From contig JAHBBC010000001.1 in assembly GCA_019915015.1 (NCBI GenBank), forward strand, positions 2,418,001 to 2,482,000: 64,000 nucleotides of DNA. The letters run 5' to 3'. Positions 24,601 to 36,700 of the stretch are shown piece by piece. Source of the stretch: Auriscalpium vulgare. Lineage: Eukaryota > Basidiomycota > Agaricomycetes > Russulales > Auriscalpiaceae. The notes beneath the pieces are model-generated. The model ran no database searches. It was not told the origin of the DNA and saw only the letters and a list, made by a program, of their open reading frames with translations. Both the position numbers and the translations under genes were made by a program. Numbering within the stretch: the first letter of the stretch is position 1; the number at the start of each line of letters is the position of its first letter.

Positions 24601-24920
24601 TCGCGTCTTCAACGGCAACGCGTTCGTCGTGATGGTACGCGGTCTCCTTCCCTCTCCAAGCACGCTGTTCATCTACCTGCGCGCGGTCCTTAGATCACCG
24701 GCATCCTCTTCCAACTGCCATCCGGGCTCGGAAACGGCGGCCTGCTGCACTTCGCGTCGGAGCAGACATCCGGCTCGTCGACATCATATATCTCAGGCTT
24801 CCAGGTCGCGCTCCAGCTCGTGTCCGTTTCTATCGGCCTCACGGTCGGCCTTGGCATCTCCCTCGTGGTTGTCTTCCCATCTTGTCGCGCAAGCGGCAGA
24901 GCGGGGTGTTCAGCCTGTGA
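21670..24920 (+). CDS. ThrE-family membrane protein (pheromone-regulated membrane protein 10-like)
   Basis: A long polar N-terminal region (about 500 residues, Ser/Pro/Arg-rich, with an acidic-basic stretch near 23.1-23.2 kb) precedes the conserved part: ITRHIGTLLARQTFVLKLTR, ALMMFGGPTHRLQAQIQSTA, YLPDVMLISFDDD and a region of about ten membrane helices (SSSICSVSFKGSLLDCLISF; ISCAGWCTNHFVGTKFPNQS; GLIANVYGRVFNGNAFVVM; GILFQLPSGLGNGGLLHFA). These are the ThrE/DUF1212 and DUF3815 parts shared with yeast Prm10, whose expression responds to mating pheromone in yeast. Substrate unknown; bacterial ThrE exports threonine. One C is missing near 24876, so the expected end FPILSRKRQSGVFSL with stop at 24918-24920 is in a shifted frame. 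Confidence 0.88.
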
Positions 24921-26331
24921 GCTGGACTCACGAACCGTCTCTCACCTCATTATTGCATCTAGAAGCGTATGACTGTATGAATCTTTCACGCTGTTTCGTT
25001 CTCTCATCTTGTAGATTGCCTTACGACATGGTCGTGGCGTATATCTGTGACACTTACTTACCCTGCTCATTCACGGACACCCATATAGACACCATACGGC
25101 TACTGACATGTAAAGGGCACTTAACCCTAGAATTCGTCTTGTACAATATACATTTTCCTCAAGTACTGTCCACAGCTCGACCTTTGGGCAATGTCAAGTA
25201 TATATTGGAAGGGTAAGCGGGCGGCGGCGTCGGGCGTGGCCAGTTGCCATACGTCGAGATTCGAATGTGCTAAATTGAAGCACGTGATGTTCCGGACCGG
25301 GTTTGTCCAGAGTGACGAGTCCCACCACCGTGACAGTTATCACCGCACTTTTGCTCCATGATCAATTCCCTGGTCTCAAGCCCAATCACCGCCCGTAGAA
25401 AATCTTCATCTCTTGCGTCATGCCAGTACGCTCATGTATCTGCCGTCGACTGGCTTGAGGCAGCTGCAGACGCACATTCGCAAGAACTGCTTGTGCATGG
25501 CGAAGAACTGCGACCTCCGACTTGGTGCCGGTGCGCCTAGACTAACAACGAACGTCAGGCCAGCCTATCGGTTAGCTTGCTTCCGCGCCTGCTTCACGGA
25601 CCGTATGACCATGGCTGGGCGCCTCCGATGTGGTCATTCTGTGTGAGTGTTCCACTGGCCTGTTCTGATTTGCACCCTGGTCCCTGCAGATGGCGCTCAG
25701 GTTGCCTCACGAGGGTGTTCCTCCTCCCGCTCGAGCCTTCGACACGAGGGACGACTTGCTAAATTTTTGTAAGCCTGTACGACGTTCGCACCTGCTGCCG
25801 ATGCGATGTCAGAAGGTCTTGTATTCCGGAAACTGATCAAAGAGCTTGTGCATGCCCGGAGGTTTTTGCTGTGCCGTGACATGTCAGCGCTCAGCATGCG
25901 CGCGAGACTTCTGATCCAGCGCACTTGGGCGGCCGACTTCTCCATCAAGTGGCGACCACTACAACGCACCAATACAAGTAACATGCCACACGGTTACCGT
26001 TCCTTATTCCAAGTAAGGTTGACTTGGTGCCGTTGTCTACCCTGCTGACGCTCTCCCAGGGCTCGGTCACGACGCCCGAGCTAGGGTCTTGTTCTGCCCG
26101 CGTTGCTGATGTGACTCATGGCGCGCCTTGCACAAGCGGTACCAATCAATCATCGAACCATGGCAGTACTTAAGCTCGAGTGCCCAAGAAATGTCTGTCA
26201 CGGCTCCCGACGCATCCCTTGCCGCCCGAGGTACTGGCCCGCCCGTCGCGCCTGAGCTTTGATAGCTCACCCCACTCTCTTTCGACTTTCTCTCTTCCGC
26301 CTGCCTATTCGTATTTCAATTGTCACTCGTC
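24921..26331. other. Intergenic region upstream of the pheromone-receptor gene
   Basis: About 1.4 kb. I searched both strands for short frames ending in Cys-aliphatic-aliphatic-X (mating-pheromone precursors) and found no credible one. A short plus-strand exon-like piece at 25690-25762 is listed separately. The last ~80 bases (26260-26330) are CT-rich and probably the leader of the receptor gene. Confidence 0.4.
25690..25762 (+). other. Possible first exon or relic of a FAR1-like (transposase-derived) gene
   Basis: The frame ATG...ends MALRLPHEGVPPPARAFDTR then DDLLNF, just before a GTAAGC donor-like site. The piece FDTRDDLLNF resembles the start of FAR1-type DNA-binding domains found in fungal MULE-derived genes. 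No continuation of that domain can be read downstream, so it is at most a fragment. Confidence 0.15.
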
Positions 26332-27700
26332 ATGTTCGACCCACCGAACGCTCTTTTCTCGGCGTGCTCTTTCCTGGGGTTCATTATATCAATCATACCT
26401 ATGTACTGGCATTGGGAAGGTAAGTCTGCGGCGGACCGTTTGACGTGTCTGAGGCTAGTACTAATACCTTGCTTGATAGCTCAGAATGCTGGCGCATGTC
26501 TGTACATGTTCTGGTGCGCCATCGCAAATCTCAATCAGTTCATCAATTCCGTCGTATGGAACAAAAGCGCCCTCAACTACGCACCCGTCTGGTGTGACAT
26601 CTGTGAGCTTGGCTTTGCCATTTGAACTGCACTGGCTGTTCACGACGCCCATTCGGGAAGCTATGAGGTTGCTCATTGCAGGCAACGTCTCCCTGATCTC
26701 CGCGAGCCTGTGTATGACGCGTCGCCTGTACTCCGTCGCGAGCTACGCCAAGTACAACAAGCGCCGGGAACTCACCATAGACCTTTCCATCGGGCTGGGC
26801 ATACCTGTGCTTTCCATGGTATTAAGTGAAGAGGATGCTTTCTTTGTTCGGAGATCCAGTCTGATGTCGCATTCAGCATACATCGTGCAGGGCCATCGCT
26901 TCGACATATATGAAGAAGTCGGGTGCTGGCTCTCCTTGTCAATCGGCCACCCACCTACACTCTTCTATGTTTGGCCCTTGGTTCTTGGAGTCGTTTCAGG
27001 CGGCTTTGGAGGTGTGTATTGAAGATACCTGCCCTGCGCCCCAACTTACTTTCTCCCCCATCAAGTCGCCACTATTTATCGGTGCTGCATCGCCACCGCA
27101 GCCTCCCCGGCGTTGCCAACTACCAGGACAACTTCTCTCGTCACGTACGCGTGCTGATCTCTCCTGCGCCGACATCATCTGCACCGTGCCCCTGTCCAGC
27201 TACTTCATTTATGTGAATTTACAGGGCATCACGCCCTGGGTGAGCTGGAGCGACGTGCATGCCAATTTTCCTCCGTTTTGCAACTGCCGTCAGTGGTATG
27301 GAAGGCCGAGTCGTATTACGGCTCTGTCTTACAGTGTGCCGGTGGTCGAACTTCCTTGCGCGCTGCTATTCTTTGCGACCATTGGACGGGCGAGGAGGCG
27401 CTTCGCCACTATTGTGGGTTCTTCCAGGCCATCGGCACAAGGTTGAGGCGGGTGGGCCTTTGGGTGACCGGTGTGGCGCGCCGATGCTTCAGGCCCAGGT
27501 GCGATTTCATGATGAATTTAGGATGAAATGAAGTCTGACATCCTGTGCTCTAGGAAAGCGACCCCTGTGTTGCCCACTGCAGTAGAACCACCAGGCCCCA
27601 TCCGCGCGTCTCGTTCGTGGATATTGGTCGCACTGATTCTGTCGGCTCGACTCTCACAGGCGACTCTAAACCTGCGTCGGACACTGGCATCAACATTTAG
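26332..27700 (+). CDS. STE3: Ste3-like G-protein-coupled pheromone receptor, frame broken in the 3' half
   Basis: The protein starts MFDPPNALFSACSFLGFIIS and shows the fungal GPCR order: helix 2/3 with YMFWCAIANLNQFINSVVW, the hallmark APVWCDIS, helix 4 (LLIAGNVSLISASLCMTRRL), RRELTIDLSIGLGIPVLSMV, the loop YIVQGHRFDIYEEVGC, helix 6 (CTVPLSSYFIYVNLQGITPW) followed by VSWSDVHANF, helix 7, and a cytosolic tail ending SFVDIGRTDSVGSTLTGDSK. The first four exons splice cleanly. Between ~27010 and 27420 three or more frame changes are needed (near 27148, 27270 and 27350-27400). Such receptors bind lipopeptide pheromones and signal through a heterotrimeric G protein. No pheromone gene is adjacent, so it may be a non-mating Ste3-like paralogue. 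Pseudogene status cannot be excluded. Confidence 0.85.
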
Positions 27701-27929
27701 AGACTCGAATTTCAGTTCCGTGGCTTCACTTCTCACTTTCGCAGATGCGGACTCACCTGGTCCTCGCTCGGATGGCTAGTTGGAGTGCTGAGCCAGTCCG
27801 GCCGAGATGACCTATATAACCTTTTGATTGATCCAACAGGGTCCATTCGTACTACATTGTACTTACTAAGGGAAGCAGCGGTATTGTACATGACGGGGCT
27901 GATAGTATACAGCGTAGCTAATAAGTATC

Positions 27930-28715
27930 TCAGCGGCCCACAGCTCGAACTAGATCTGTCTCCCAAGTCAAAGCAAGGTCAGCGGATCGTGATCTCTCTG
28001 GAAGCCTCTGTGTGTCGATGCGGAAGCGATGAAGGCGCAGAAGCTGGTCTTCGTATTGTACAATCAGATTCCCGTACGGTATGGTGTCTGTCGTCGCAAG
28101 GGCGTTTTTTAATCGTCGGATCAGTAGACTTGGAGCTTCCAACGCCCATAGTAGCTCGTCGACGCCGTCCAGAGGCAGAAGAAGGGCACGCTGAATCTGG
28201 CATAATATGAGTATGTCAGCTCAAGGCATAGGATGTTGATGGTTCACCTGAAAGAGCTGACCACTGTCATCGCGGTCAGTATTCACTTGCCCCTCTAATC
28301 GTACAACGACACTAAATCAAAATGTGAGCACAAGGTGGACTCATGAAATAGGTACATACGCATGGGTGGTGATAATACGCATTCCCTCGTTCGGTATGTC
28401 GAAAGCATTTGTCGCATATTGCTGTAGAGGTGCACGGAACAGAACGATCCAACTTGATAGGGCTCTGTTCACCGGTCGCAGCTCTTTACGACTTGTATCC
28501 GCATCGATAACATAGATCGGGACACAACGAAGCTTGTGCGCGACCCAGTCTGCACGCTGGCAGTGGCGAGAGCAGTAACGAGCGAGTCTACGATGTTGTA
28601 TGAGAATCTGTGCATCGATGCAGAGAGATCCAGGTGCTTACTGACAACCCGCACATCTCCTGCCCGCGCTCCTTTGCTGGCAGAATTGGCACCGAGACCG
28701 CCTTCGTGCTGGCAT
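27930..28715 (-). CDS. MYND-type zinc-finger protein
   Basis: Starts MPARRRSRCQFCQQRSAGRR and carries the MYND ligands in order: CQFC, CAGC, then RYCSRHCQRADW and HKLRC, a C-x2-C...C-x2-C...C-x3-C...H-x3-C pattern. A helical region follows (RALSSWIVLFRAPLQQYATN, FDIPNEGMRIITTHAYV) and an unrelated C-terminal part (DGVDELLWALEAPSLLIRRL ... LTWETDLVRAVGR). The finger is split by a 34-nt putative intron (28608-28641) and one base appears missing at that junction. MYND fingers bind proline-rich peptides. Basidiomycetes have many such proteins of unknown role. The gene faces away from GYP1 (375 bp apart) and ends opposite the receptor gene. Confidence 0.65.
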
Positions 28716-29089
28716 ACCGAGTCTCCGTTTGCCAACGTTGAGTGCATGAAGTTAACACGAGAGCTATCGCCTTGTACGCGCTTGGTAAACAGGTGACTCG
28801 GGTCCCGGCGTGAGCTTTTCCAGCTGGATACGATCTCAGGACAAACTAAGGTACATCGGCGCTAGCACAAGCAGAGGTTATAACCAAGACCTACCTTGCA
28901 CATTTAGCAGCATAACATCTGAGAGTGGGCGGCTGAGCGGTCTGCGCAAGCGGACGGAGTCGATGCTGAAAGGAGCGGTGTCCGGGGCTCGAGGTGCTGT
29001 AGCGCAGGCGTCGCTTGACTTGAGCGATCCCTCCTGCTCGACATCAGGTACTACTACTGAGTAGACCAGCATACCGATCCCACCGCGAA

Positions 29090-31087
29090 ATGGCTGCTCG
29101 TCCTCCACCAGCACGCCCTCACATAGGTCTCAACCCAAACCACTTCTCATCCTACTCGGGAGCCGACTGGGGAGGGACGATGTTTGGGATAGCGGCTCCG
29201 ATTCAGAATCGCCCTCTGCATCGCAGAACACGTGGAATCGCACACCCTCTGTGCCCCCGTCGAAGCTGTCCACACCCCAGACCTCCCCAGACCCGTGCCC
29301 AAGCCCGCGCAGAACGGCTCTAGCTCTACCCTCGCCTTCTCGTATACCCATGTTAGCGCGCCGAGTCCGAGCTCATACCCACCGCGGAACGAGTCCTTGC
29401 AAACCCCCAAAAATGGCTGGACCTTGGTTCAAAAATCAGGCAAGGGCAGGGCAGGCGATGGGGATGCGAGGGAGCCGGGTCGGCACGCGATGCGGACGTA
29501 GAAGGCGATATTGTGCTGGGGGATCTGGATCCGAGTTCGTGGACATGCCAGTCGTGGACAGTCGGCCCAGGCGGGGGCCGAGGCTGTCAGACAAGACGCA
29601 GAGGAAATTGTGAACGGTGCCCTCAGAACCCTCCGCCTGCCATGCTGATTGTCTAACACCCCCGTTCAATTTATAGATCCCCTGCATCTGATACGGAGAC
29701 CAAAGTCCCAAAGCGCCGCCTCGCCGACGCGACGATCAGGATCGTCATCACCCACTCTCGAGGAAACTGAGAAACTGAGGCGTGAGAGGTCGATAAAGAC
29801 GAACCGCCGCAACAAATTCGTAGAGTGTCTTACACGCGACGATGTTGACATGGGTGGGCGTTGACTGGGCTTGATATTTGTTTGGATCGCTTACCACAAA
29901 TGCTCAGCTGAGCTGCGCAAGCTATCGTGGTCAGGCATTCCTAACGATCTTCGTCCCTTGGCCTGGCAGTTGCTTCTCGTGAGTCCTCGATGCTTGCGGA
30001 CGCCTGCCCACTCATTCGTTTCCATCAGGGCTACCTCCCTCTACCGACACATCTGCGATCATCGACACTGCAGAGGAAACGTGGAGAATACCAGTCCTTG
30101 TCGAGCTGACCTTTGCTCGAGGCAAAGACAGCTTGGACCAGCAAATCTGGCATCAAATTGAGATTGATGTCCCGCGAACACGGCCGGGAGTCCCGTTGTG
30201 GATGCACGGTACCACTCAGCGGGTGCGTAAAGGGCCATTCCGATCTCTGGCATCTCATCTCAGGCCATTTGCAGTGTTTGGAGCGCATACTGTACGTCTG
30301 GGCCATACGACACCCTGCAAGTGGCTATGTGCAGGGCATCAACGATCTCGCAACCCCATTCTTCCAAGTCTTCATGTCTGCATATATTGGTAGGGGTGCC
30401 ATCAAGCCATGAATACCCCGACGCTCATGCGACTTGCACAGACGCCGACCCGGAAGAAATCGATCCCTCGGTTCTGCCGGAATCTGTGCTGAATGCCATC
30501 GAAGCCGATTCCTTCTGGTGTCTCTCACGACTACTGGACGGCATACAGGACAACTACATCAGCGCCCAACCAGGTATCCAGCGGAGCGTGAAGCGCATGG
30601 CCGAGCTCGTCGCGCGCATCGATGTGCCGTTGTACGAACACCTGCTGAAGCAGAATGTCGAGTTCATGCAGTTCGCCTTTCGGTGGATGAACTGCCTCCT
30701 CATGCGAGAAATCAGTGTCAAAAACACAGTGCGTATGTGGGACACATACCTGGTAAGTCTTCTGTTAGGTTGCCATGATCGACAATTTATGCTGATTGAA
30801 TGTGATCCTCAGGCCGAAGGCCCCGACGCGTTTTCGCAGTTTCATCTTTACGTCTGCTCAGCGTTCCTCGTGCACTGGAGCGAAAAGCTCCGTGAAATGG
30901 ATTTCCAGGTGCGACTTCTGTCATTGTGCCTCAGCTCAGGTATTCATGACTCGCAGGGCATTATCATGTTCTTCAATCTCTCCCTACGCAGGATTGGACT
31001 GACCATGAGATTGAGATGCTTCTCAGTCAGGCTTTCGTTCTCGACTCTACTTGGCACAACGCGCAAAGTCATTTCACCGGTAAATAG
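29090..31087 (+). CDS. GYP1: Rab GTPase-activating protein Gyp1 (TBC1D22 type)
   Basis: The TBC domain is complete: SGIPNDLRPLAWQLLL, the Arg-finger block IEIDVPRTRPGVPLWMH, ERILYVWAIRHPASGYVQGI with the Gln finger of YVQG, SFWCLSRLLDGIQDNYI, QNVEFMQFAFRWMNCLLMRE and CSAFLVHWSEKLREMDFQ. The end reads AQSHFTGK. Family role: stimulates GTP hydrolysis by Ypt1/Rab1-type GTPases at the Golgi. The N-terminal ~200 residues are Ser/Pro-rich, with STLAFSYTHVSAPSPSSYPP. One G seems missing near 29172, which separates the start MAARPPPARPHIGL from DDVWDSGSDSES. About ten short introns. Confidence 0.88.
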
Positions 31088-31271
31088 TCATATGTACTCG
31101 TCCTACATGGCGATCGCGCGGCAACAGCATTGTATATCATTTGAATGCACAGACGGATGCGGAACTGTACTGGACGTGCTCGTGCAGAAAGGAGATTGTA
31201 TGCAGGAATAAGTGATCATGGCTTAGTGGCAGAACGACTGTCTTCCGCGCAAGGTCGGCAACGGAGACTAA

Positions 31272-33368
31272 TCATGGTTTATGCTCCGTCACGAAAGCGA
31301 TCTCCCTCTCTAGGGCGTCTTTCGCGGCGTTGGCTGTTGCTTCGTCGGCGAATCTAAGCCTGTAGGGACTTGATTCGCCATTGCCGTTGTGGCCCATGGT
31401 AGCCAAGGTCTTCTTGTTGACGGTGGGCTTGAGGCCGGCATATATGTTGAAATTCTGGGAACCACCGCGTCAGTTGTACGACATATACATTCAAAGCATA
31501 TACGCACTAGCAATATTTTGCTGGTCGATGAGTTGCGCAGAAGAACCCTGCGAGCGCCAGAATCCCTGTGTTTCTTATACCGAACCATCCCTAAGCCGCA
31601 AATGAGACCGGTGCGGAGACATCGCGGAAAACAAAGCTCACCAACTCCCAAATCCACCCACTCAGGTTTCCCCTCTGCGTCCTTCGTAAGCCTATGTAGC
31701 TTGGTCTTCGCAGTATATGTGGTATCTTCGTCCTCCTCTCCTTCGCCCTCAGCATCAGCGCCCGCCAGAGACGGAGACATGACGCGAGATAGCCCATCAT
31801 CTTCCTGGGAACCCTCTGTCACAGGGTGTCGGCGCGTGCAGCGGGGTCGGCGGCGTCCGTTTTCGTTGGCAGTGCCCCGAAGGAAAAGCCAACTACTCCA
31901 GCCTTGGGTGAAGGAGACGGTTCTCCGGAAGGTTTGGGAGACACGCCGAATCCAAAGGTCACAGGGCTGCTGCCGCTGCCAAAACTGAACGGGCTGGTCT
32001 TGCCGGGAGAACCAAATGTAGGTTTCTCGGAATTTGACGAGCTAATGCTGGAGAACAGGTTGGTTGTCGGGGGGATAGCGAATGCGAATGCCGCCTTAGG
32101 CTGGTCAGCTGGCGCAGCTGGCTTGGACTCGGTCGAGCTGCTGCTGAACAGCGACGTGCCAGAACCAATCGACGACGAGCCGAAGAGAGAGCTGTTGCTG
32201 CTAGAGGAAGCCCCGAAAGCGCTGCCTGCCTTGAACCGAAGTCGCTCGTGCTTGAACCAAAAGAGAAGCCTTTCGGCTTCTCCGCTGACAATGCGTCTTC
32301 GGCAGGTGTCGTTTGCGACTTAGACGCAGGAGGCGTTGGGTGAGACGTGATCGGTTGCGCCGTAGTAGATGAGCCGAATCCGGTGAACCCAAGGGCTGAA
32401 CCAGGCTTCGAGTCTGGTGCATTGCCAAAGACAAACCCCGTCTTGCCTGACGTGGTGCTCCCGAGGCTAGGCGTGAAACCCCCACCTGTCGCTGTTGAGG
32501 AGTTGGAAGATGAAGGTGCTGATGAGAAGCCTGCAAAGCCCATCGGAGCAGCCGCATGGCTAAGGGAACTGCTGGTGCAAGTTTGGGTTTCGGGGGCAGA
32601 GGCGGCGAGTTGGATTTGTGGTCGAACTCCTGCTGCACAGAGATGCGATGTCTCCTGTACTGCTCCAGTACGTCTGCAATGTCCACGAAGGGATCTGAGT
32701 CGACGGCCTTTGAGATTGCAGTAACGAAGGAGTTGTTGAGGCCGCGGAGAGAGGTGTAGTATTTGAGCGTGGCATCGTCCGGGTTGGAACTGGGGGGAGC
32801 AGGCGGAGGAGTGGGGTCGACTGGCTTGGTAGTGGAGTCGAGGAAGGAGGCGAAGGTTCTGGTGGCATTGGAGGCAGATGAAGAAACGGACGGAGAAGAA
32901 CGCGTCGCGTCCGACGCAGGCCCACCAAAGACATTGTTGGCAGACGAGCTTGTCGACGATGCAAACGAGAACGACGAAGTGGCATTCGATCCAAATCCTG
33001 TGAAGCCCGTCAACTTGGGTGGCGGGGCCTGCAAAGGGGTCAGTGAACGGGCCATGCCACAGAGTGCTCAGACATACCACAGGAGTCGCGTCCTCAGCTG
33101 GAGCAGGACTTCGACCGCCTAAGCGTTTGGGTAGCGCCTTTATTCTGTCACCACGTATGAGCGAGACTCGGTGCCGTGAGTATGGAGGAAGATTGTTACT
33201 TTCGCTTGCCCAACTCTGCTTCGTTGGCGACTGGCATCGGCCAGAAACTTCCTGCAGGTGGTTCAGTGAGTCGCGCCACACCCTTGCCAAGGCCGTGAAG
33301 ACACGTACCTCAACCTCATCGTCATCAGCATCGTCCTGTGTGATTTGTTTCTCTGCGCCGCGCTTCAT
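31272..33368 (-). CDS. NUP2: Nuclear pore protein Nup2/Nup50 with Ran-binding domain
   Basis: Begins MKRGAEKQITQDDADDDEVE, matching the N-terminal importin-alpha-binding start of Nup2/Nup50. The middle is rich in FG-type repeats (TGFGSN, FGSSTT, FSFGSS, FGFGVS, FSFGAL) with Ser/Thr/Pro spacers, and has a helical segment LKYYTSLRGLNNSFVTAISK. The C-terminus is a RanBP1-type domain: TTYTAKTKLHRLTKDAEGKP, WVDLGVG, LKKHRDSGARRVLLRNSSTS, NFNIYAGLKPTV, SSPYRLRFADEATANAAKDA. Role: mobile nucleoporin that promotes release of cargo from importin-alpha. Single-base indels near 32232 and 32565 shift the frame in the FG region. It shares a 366-bp divergent promoter with the MGA2-like gene and is convergent with GYP1. 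Confidence 0.86.
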
Positions 33369-33734
33369 GGCAATCAACGGGATGGCTGGTGTTGCACGCG
33401 AGTCGCAATGGCACGCGGCGGCCACCTTCGGCCACAGTCCACCGGAACGGGAAGCTCGGCCAGGCCGTTCGCCGGCGCGCCGGACATTGCTGTTCAGGCT
33501 CAACCTGCCTCCGCTGCCACTCAATAAATATGATACTTCCGTCCGGGCACAGGCTGCTTAGCGTGGATATACCTCGCGATTATCCGGAAATTGCTGTAGA
33601 GGCTGACGGAGGCGGAAAGGCGTTGGCCGGAGAGCGGCGTGTCAATCGAATATTTCCCACAGGGGACACCAGCGCGTACTAGTTGCCTTTCTAACACCCC
33701 AGCCGTCCCACCTCGCACCCCCTCACCCGCATCA
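33369..33734. promoter_or_regulatory. Divergent promoter between NUP2 and MGA2
   Basis: 366 bp separate the two start codons. There is no clear TATA box; the MGA2 side ends in a C/T-rich leader with CCACCTCGCACCCCCTCACC. Both genes are likely constitutive. Confidence 0.4.
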
Positions 33735-36700
33735 ATGTCCTCGTCGTCTGCAACGGCGACAGGCTCTCGCTCCCCGTCTCCACAGACGCCAGCTACACCA
33801 GAGTCGTCCGACAGTCTCGAGGCGTTTCATGCTCGCAGTAATATCGACTTGGAGACCTGGTACAAAACTCTCTCTGCGACAAGTCATGGTACGACCGCCT
33901 GCTGGGACGAAGCCGCACCTACAGCCGTCGACATAACCAAGGAGGAAGAACCCAGCATGCTGTCTTTAGATGACCTCATTCAGAACTACGCATATGATGA
34001 GTGAGTGCATTGTCTGTTCCCGAGACGGACGCATGATACGATGGCGAACAGCTCTTCGTCGTCAAGCATACCTTCCAACAACGCTTCCTCCCCCTCTCTT
34101 GTTCCTAAGTCAGAACTTGGTCTACGTGTTGCGCCGTTGCAGGACAAGGCCGTGGCAGCCCCGAAGACTATTCCGCATCGAGTGCCCGCAGCCACCAAGC
34201 CCGTCCCCCCTCCAGCGTCGCAACCACGAAAACGCAATTCATCGGCGTTGCAGGCTGTCGTATACCCGCCGAAAGAATCCTGCTCAAAGTGCGTATCGTT
34301 TCTTGGTTCCTGACGACGAAGCTTATTTCTGTCCAGCCTTCCTATCATGATACCAAACATGCCGGAAAGTGGAACGAAGTCTCGGGTTGAGACCCAAGTT
34401 CGCCTTACCGTCGATCTGGCCCATGCGAGCTCCTCGACAGTCGAAGGATTGCAATACGACCGTGTTGGCTCTTGGAAATGGCTTCAACTACCGAAGGGCA
34501 CTGCAACGAAGAAGCGTACACGGAAGGAGGGGAAGATTGGTGAGTTCTGTTTGCATACTGCTATGACATAGTGACTTAACTTACTTCTCGATCAGAACCT
34601 CTTCTCGAGGATACCCTCCAGCTCAGCGTAGAGGTGACTTGTGCTTCGCCCCCTCATGCGCGCGCTGTCTGCTGCACCAGCTGCCAAGCTCGCGAAGTAT
34701 GTCCTTCCTTCCCATCGCGCGTCAATGTGCGTGCTTACTTGGTTTGCAGGCGAAGCGAGTAGCCAGAAAGTTAGCACAACGAGTTCGGCCGGAGCGTCAT
34801 GAGGCTGAGCTTCAAGAAATCGGTAACGGCATGGCGGATGGCGCGTTCAATATTGTGCAATTCAACTGCGCAGAAATCCTCGACTTTTCTGCGGGAAGTG
34901 CTATCTTCCCTCTCCGGATCACATGCTACTGCCGCCATCATCGCGAGCGCGTTGGCTTCAAGGTGCATTTCACGATGTCCGACCACACTGGACGCCTTGT
35001 TGGAAGTGGTACCACTCACCCTATCATGATCACGGATGACCACAAGAGCACGGTGCGTCTGCATCCAGGCTGAATGCTGGTGACGTAGACTGGTCGCAGA
35101 TGTCTTCCCAAGGCGAGGCAATGGGAAAGGGACCTTCGGGGAAGCGCAAGCAAACACATACAACGGAACCTTCGGAGCAGAGCAAGAAACGCGCCCGGTC
35201 AAACAAGGTTGTCCGCAAGAGTAGCTCTGGAAGCCTCGACTCCCCATCAGTCTTCACGTCTGCCCTTCCCACGCGAACGACGACTCCTTCACAATTCTTC
35301 AATTCAGGTCCGCCTAGCCAATTTAGTGCCACCGCACCATCTTCGCCACGCATCTCGGACAACTTCATCATACAGAACGCCGAGACATTTCTGCCTTCTC
35401 CATCCGCCTCTGTGACATCCCCGTCCCGATCCGACCCTCACTTGGTTGACTCTCCTGAGGTGGTGCGACCTCGCCAGCCTGCCAACGATGCACGATCTGT
35501 GACAGCGTTTGAGACTGCTGCATCGCCTGCCAACTTCTTGCCGACAGCTCCTCCCTCACCAGTCAACAACCCGCGACCTCATGCATTGTGTGATCCAGTG
35601 CCGACGTTCCCGCTCATGTTCTTCCCACCTGCACCAGCGCTTCCTGTTCTCTCGACGCCGAAGATCCATCGCCTGATCCCTTCTTCGGGACCAACATTTG
35701 GCGGAATTGAGGTCACTGTGCTAGGGGCGAATTTCCATCCATCACTCCAGTTGGAGTGTGTCTTTGGTGAGCTGGCTGCTAGCTCAACACAGCGATGGAG
35801 CGACAACACGTTGGTGTGCATTTTACCACCTCGTGTTACTTCCGGCGTCGTTGCAGTGTGGTTCAACGGCATCCAGAAAGAGGAGGACGGCACGCCCCCA
35901 TGCCTCTTCACCTATACGGATGAATCCGACAGGGCCTTGTGCGTCAACTCTTTCCTGATTCTTTCGAGTTGGTATTGACCTGGATTGCAGAATGGAACTG
36001 GCTCTACAGGTTGTCGGCCTTAAGATGACTGGCAAGCTGGAGGACGCGAAGAGTGTCGCCATGCGAATTGTCGGACCGTCTGGAGATGAAACGCAAGGCG
36101 GCATGCAGCATGGCTCATTGATGAACTCGTTTAACGTCTCCGCCCACGACGTCCGTTCCATGTTGCACCATGTCGGCGCCGATGAGGAGCTGCAAAGGAT
36201 GGTTCTCGACCTGCTGTCCTTGATGGATGTGCCTGGTACTCCGTCTGGTACTTCTCTTGCTGCAGCGATTTCGCACCCAACACACAGCGGGCAGACGCTA
36301 TTGCACATCGCAGTCTTCCTCAAGTTCCCTCTCCTGGTCAAGTTCCTGGTCGACCATGCGGTTGACGTCGACGCTCGTGATCGCAATGGTTACACGGCAT
36401 TGCATTTCGCGGCTCTCGTCGACGCCGAGGAATGCGCAGGCATTCTTCTGGCCGCAGGCGCTGATCAAGAAATTGTCGACGCCAATGGCAAGACGGCACA
36501 GGAATTAGCCTCGTTTAATCTCGACGTACTCAGTGTCGGCGGCGCCGAGGCCGACGTTGACGAAGAAGAGTCGAGGTGGGGCGACGCAGAAGAGGAGTCG
36601 GAAGACGGCCTTGTGGTGCGCACTCGTATAGCACGACGTCGGACGCCGCGCCGCGGTGTAGACACCTCGGCATCCGTGCCATCTGAAGACGAAGATGACC

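Noticed and set aside
25806..26048. An 80-residue plus-strand frame ending CLPC, considered as a CaaX pheromone precursor
   Set aside because: Pheromone precursors end Cys-aliphatic-aliphatic-X; Pro in the third place does not fit, and the frame lacks the usual short acidic precursor form.
28878..29114. A minus-strand frame starting MLVEDEQPFRGGIG, considered as exon 1 of the MYND gene
   Set aside because: It overlaps the GYP1 start antisense and cannot be spliced in frame to the MYND exons; the ATG at 28715 directly before the first zinc ligands is simpler.
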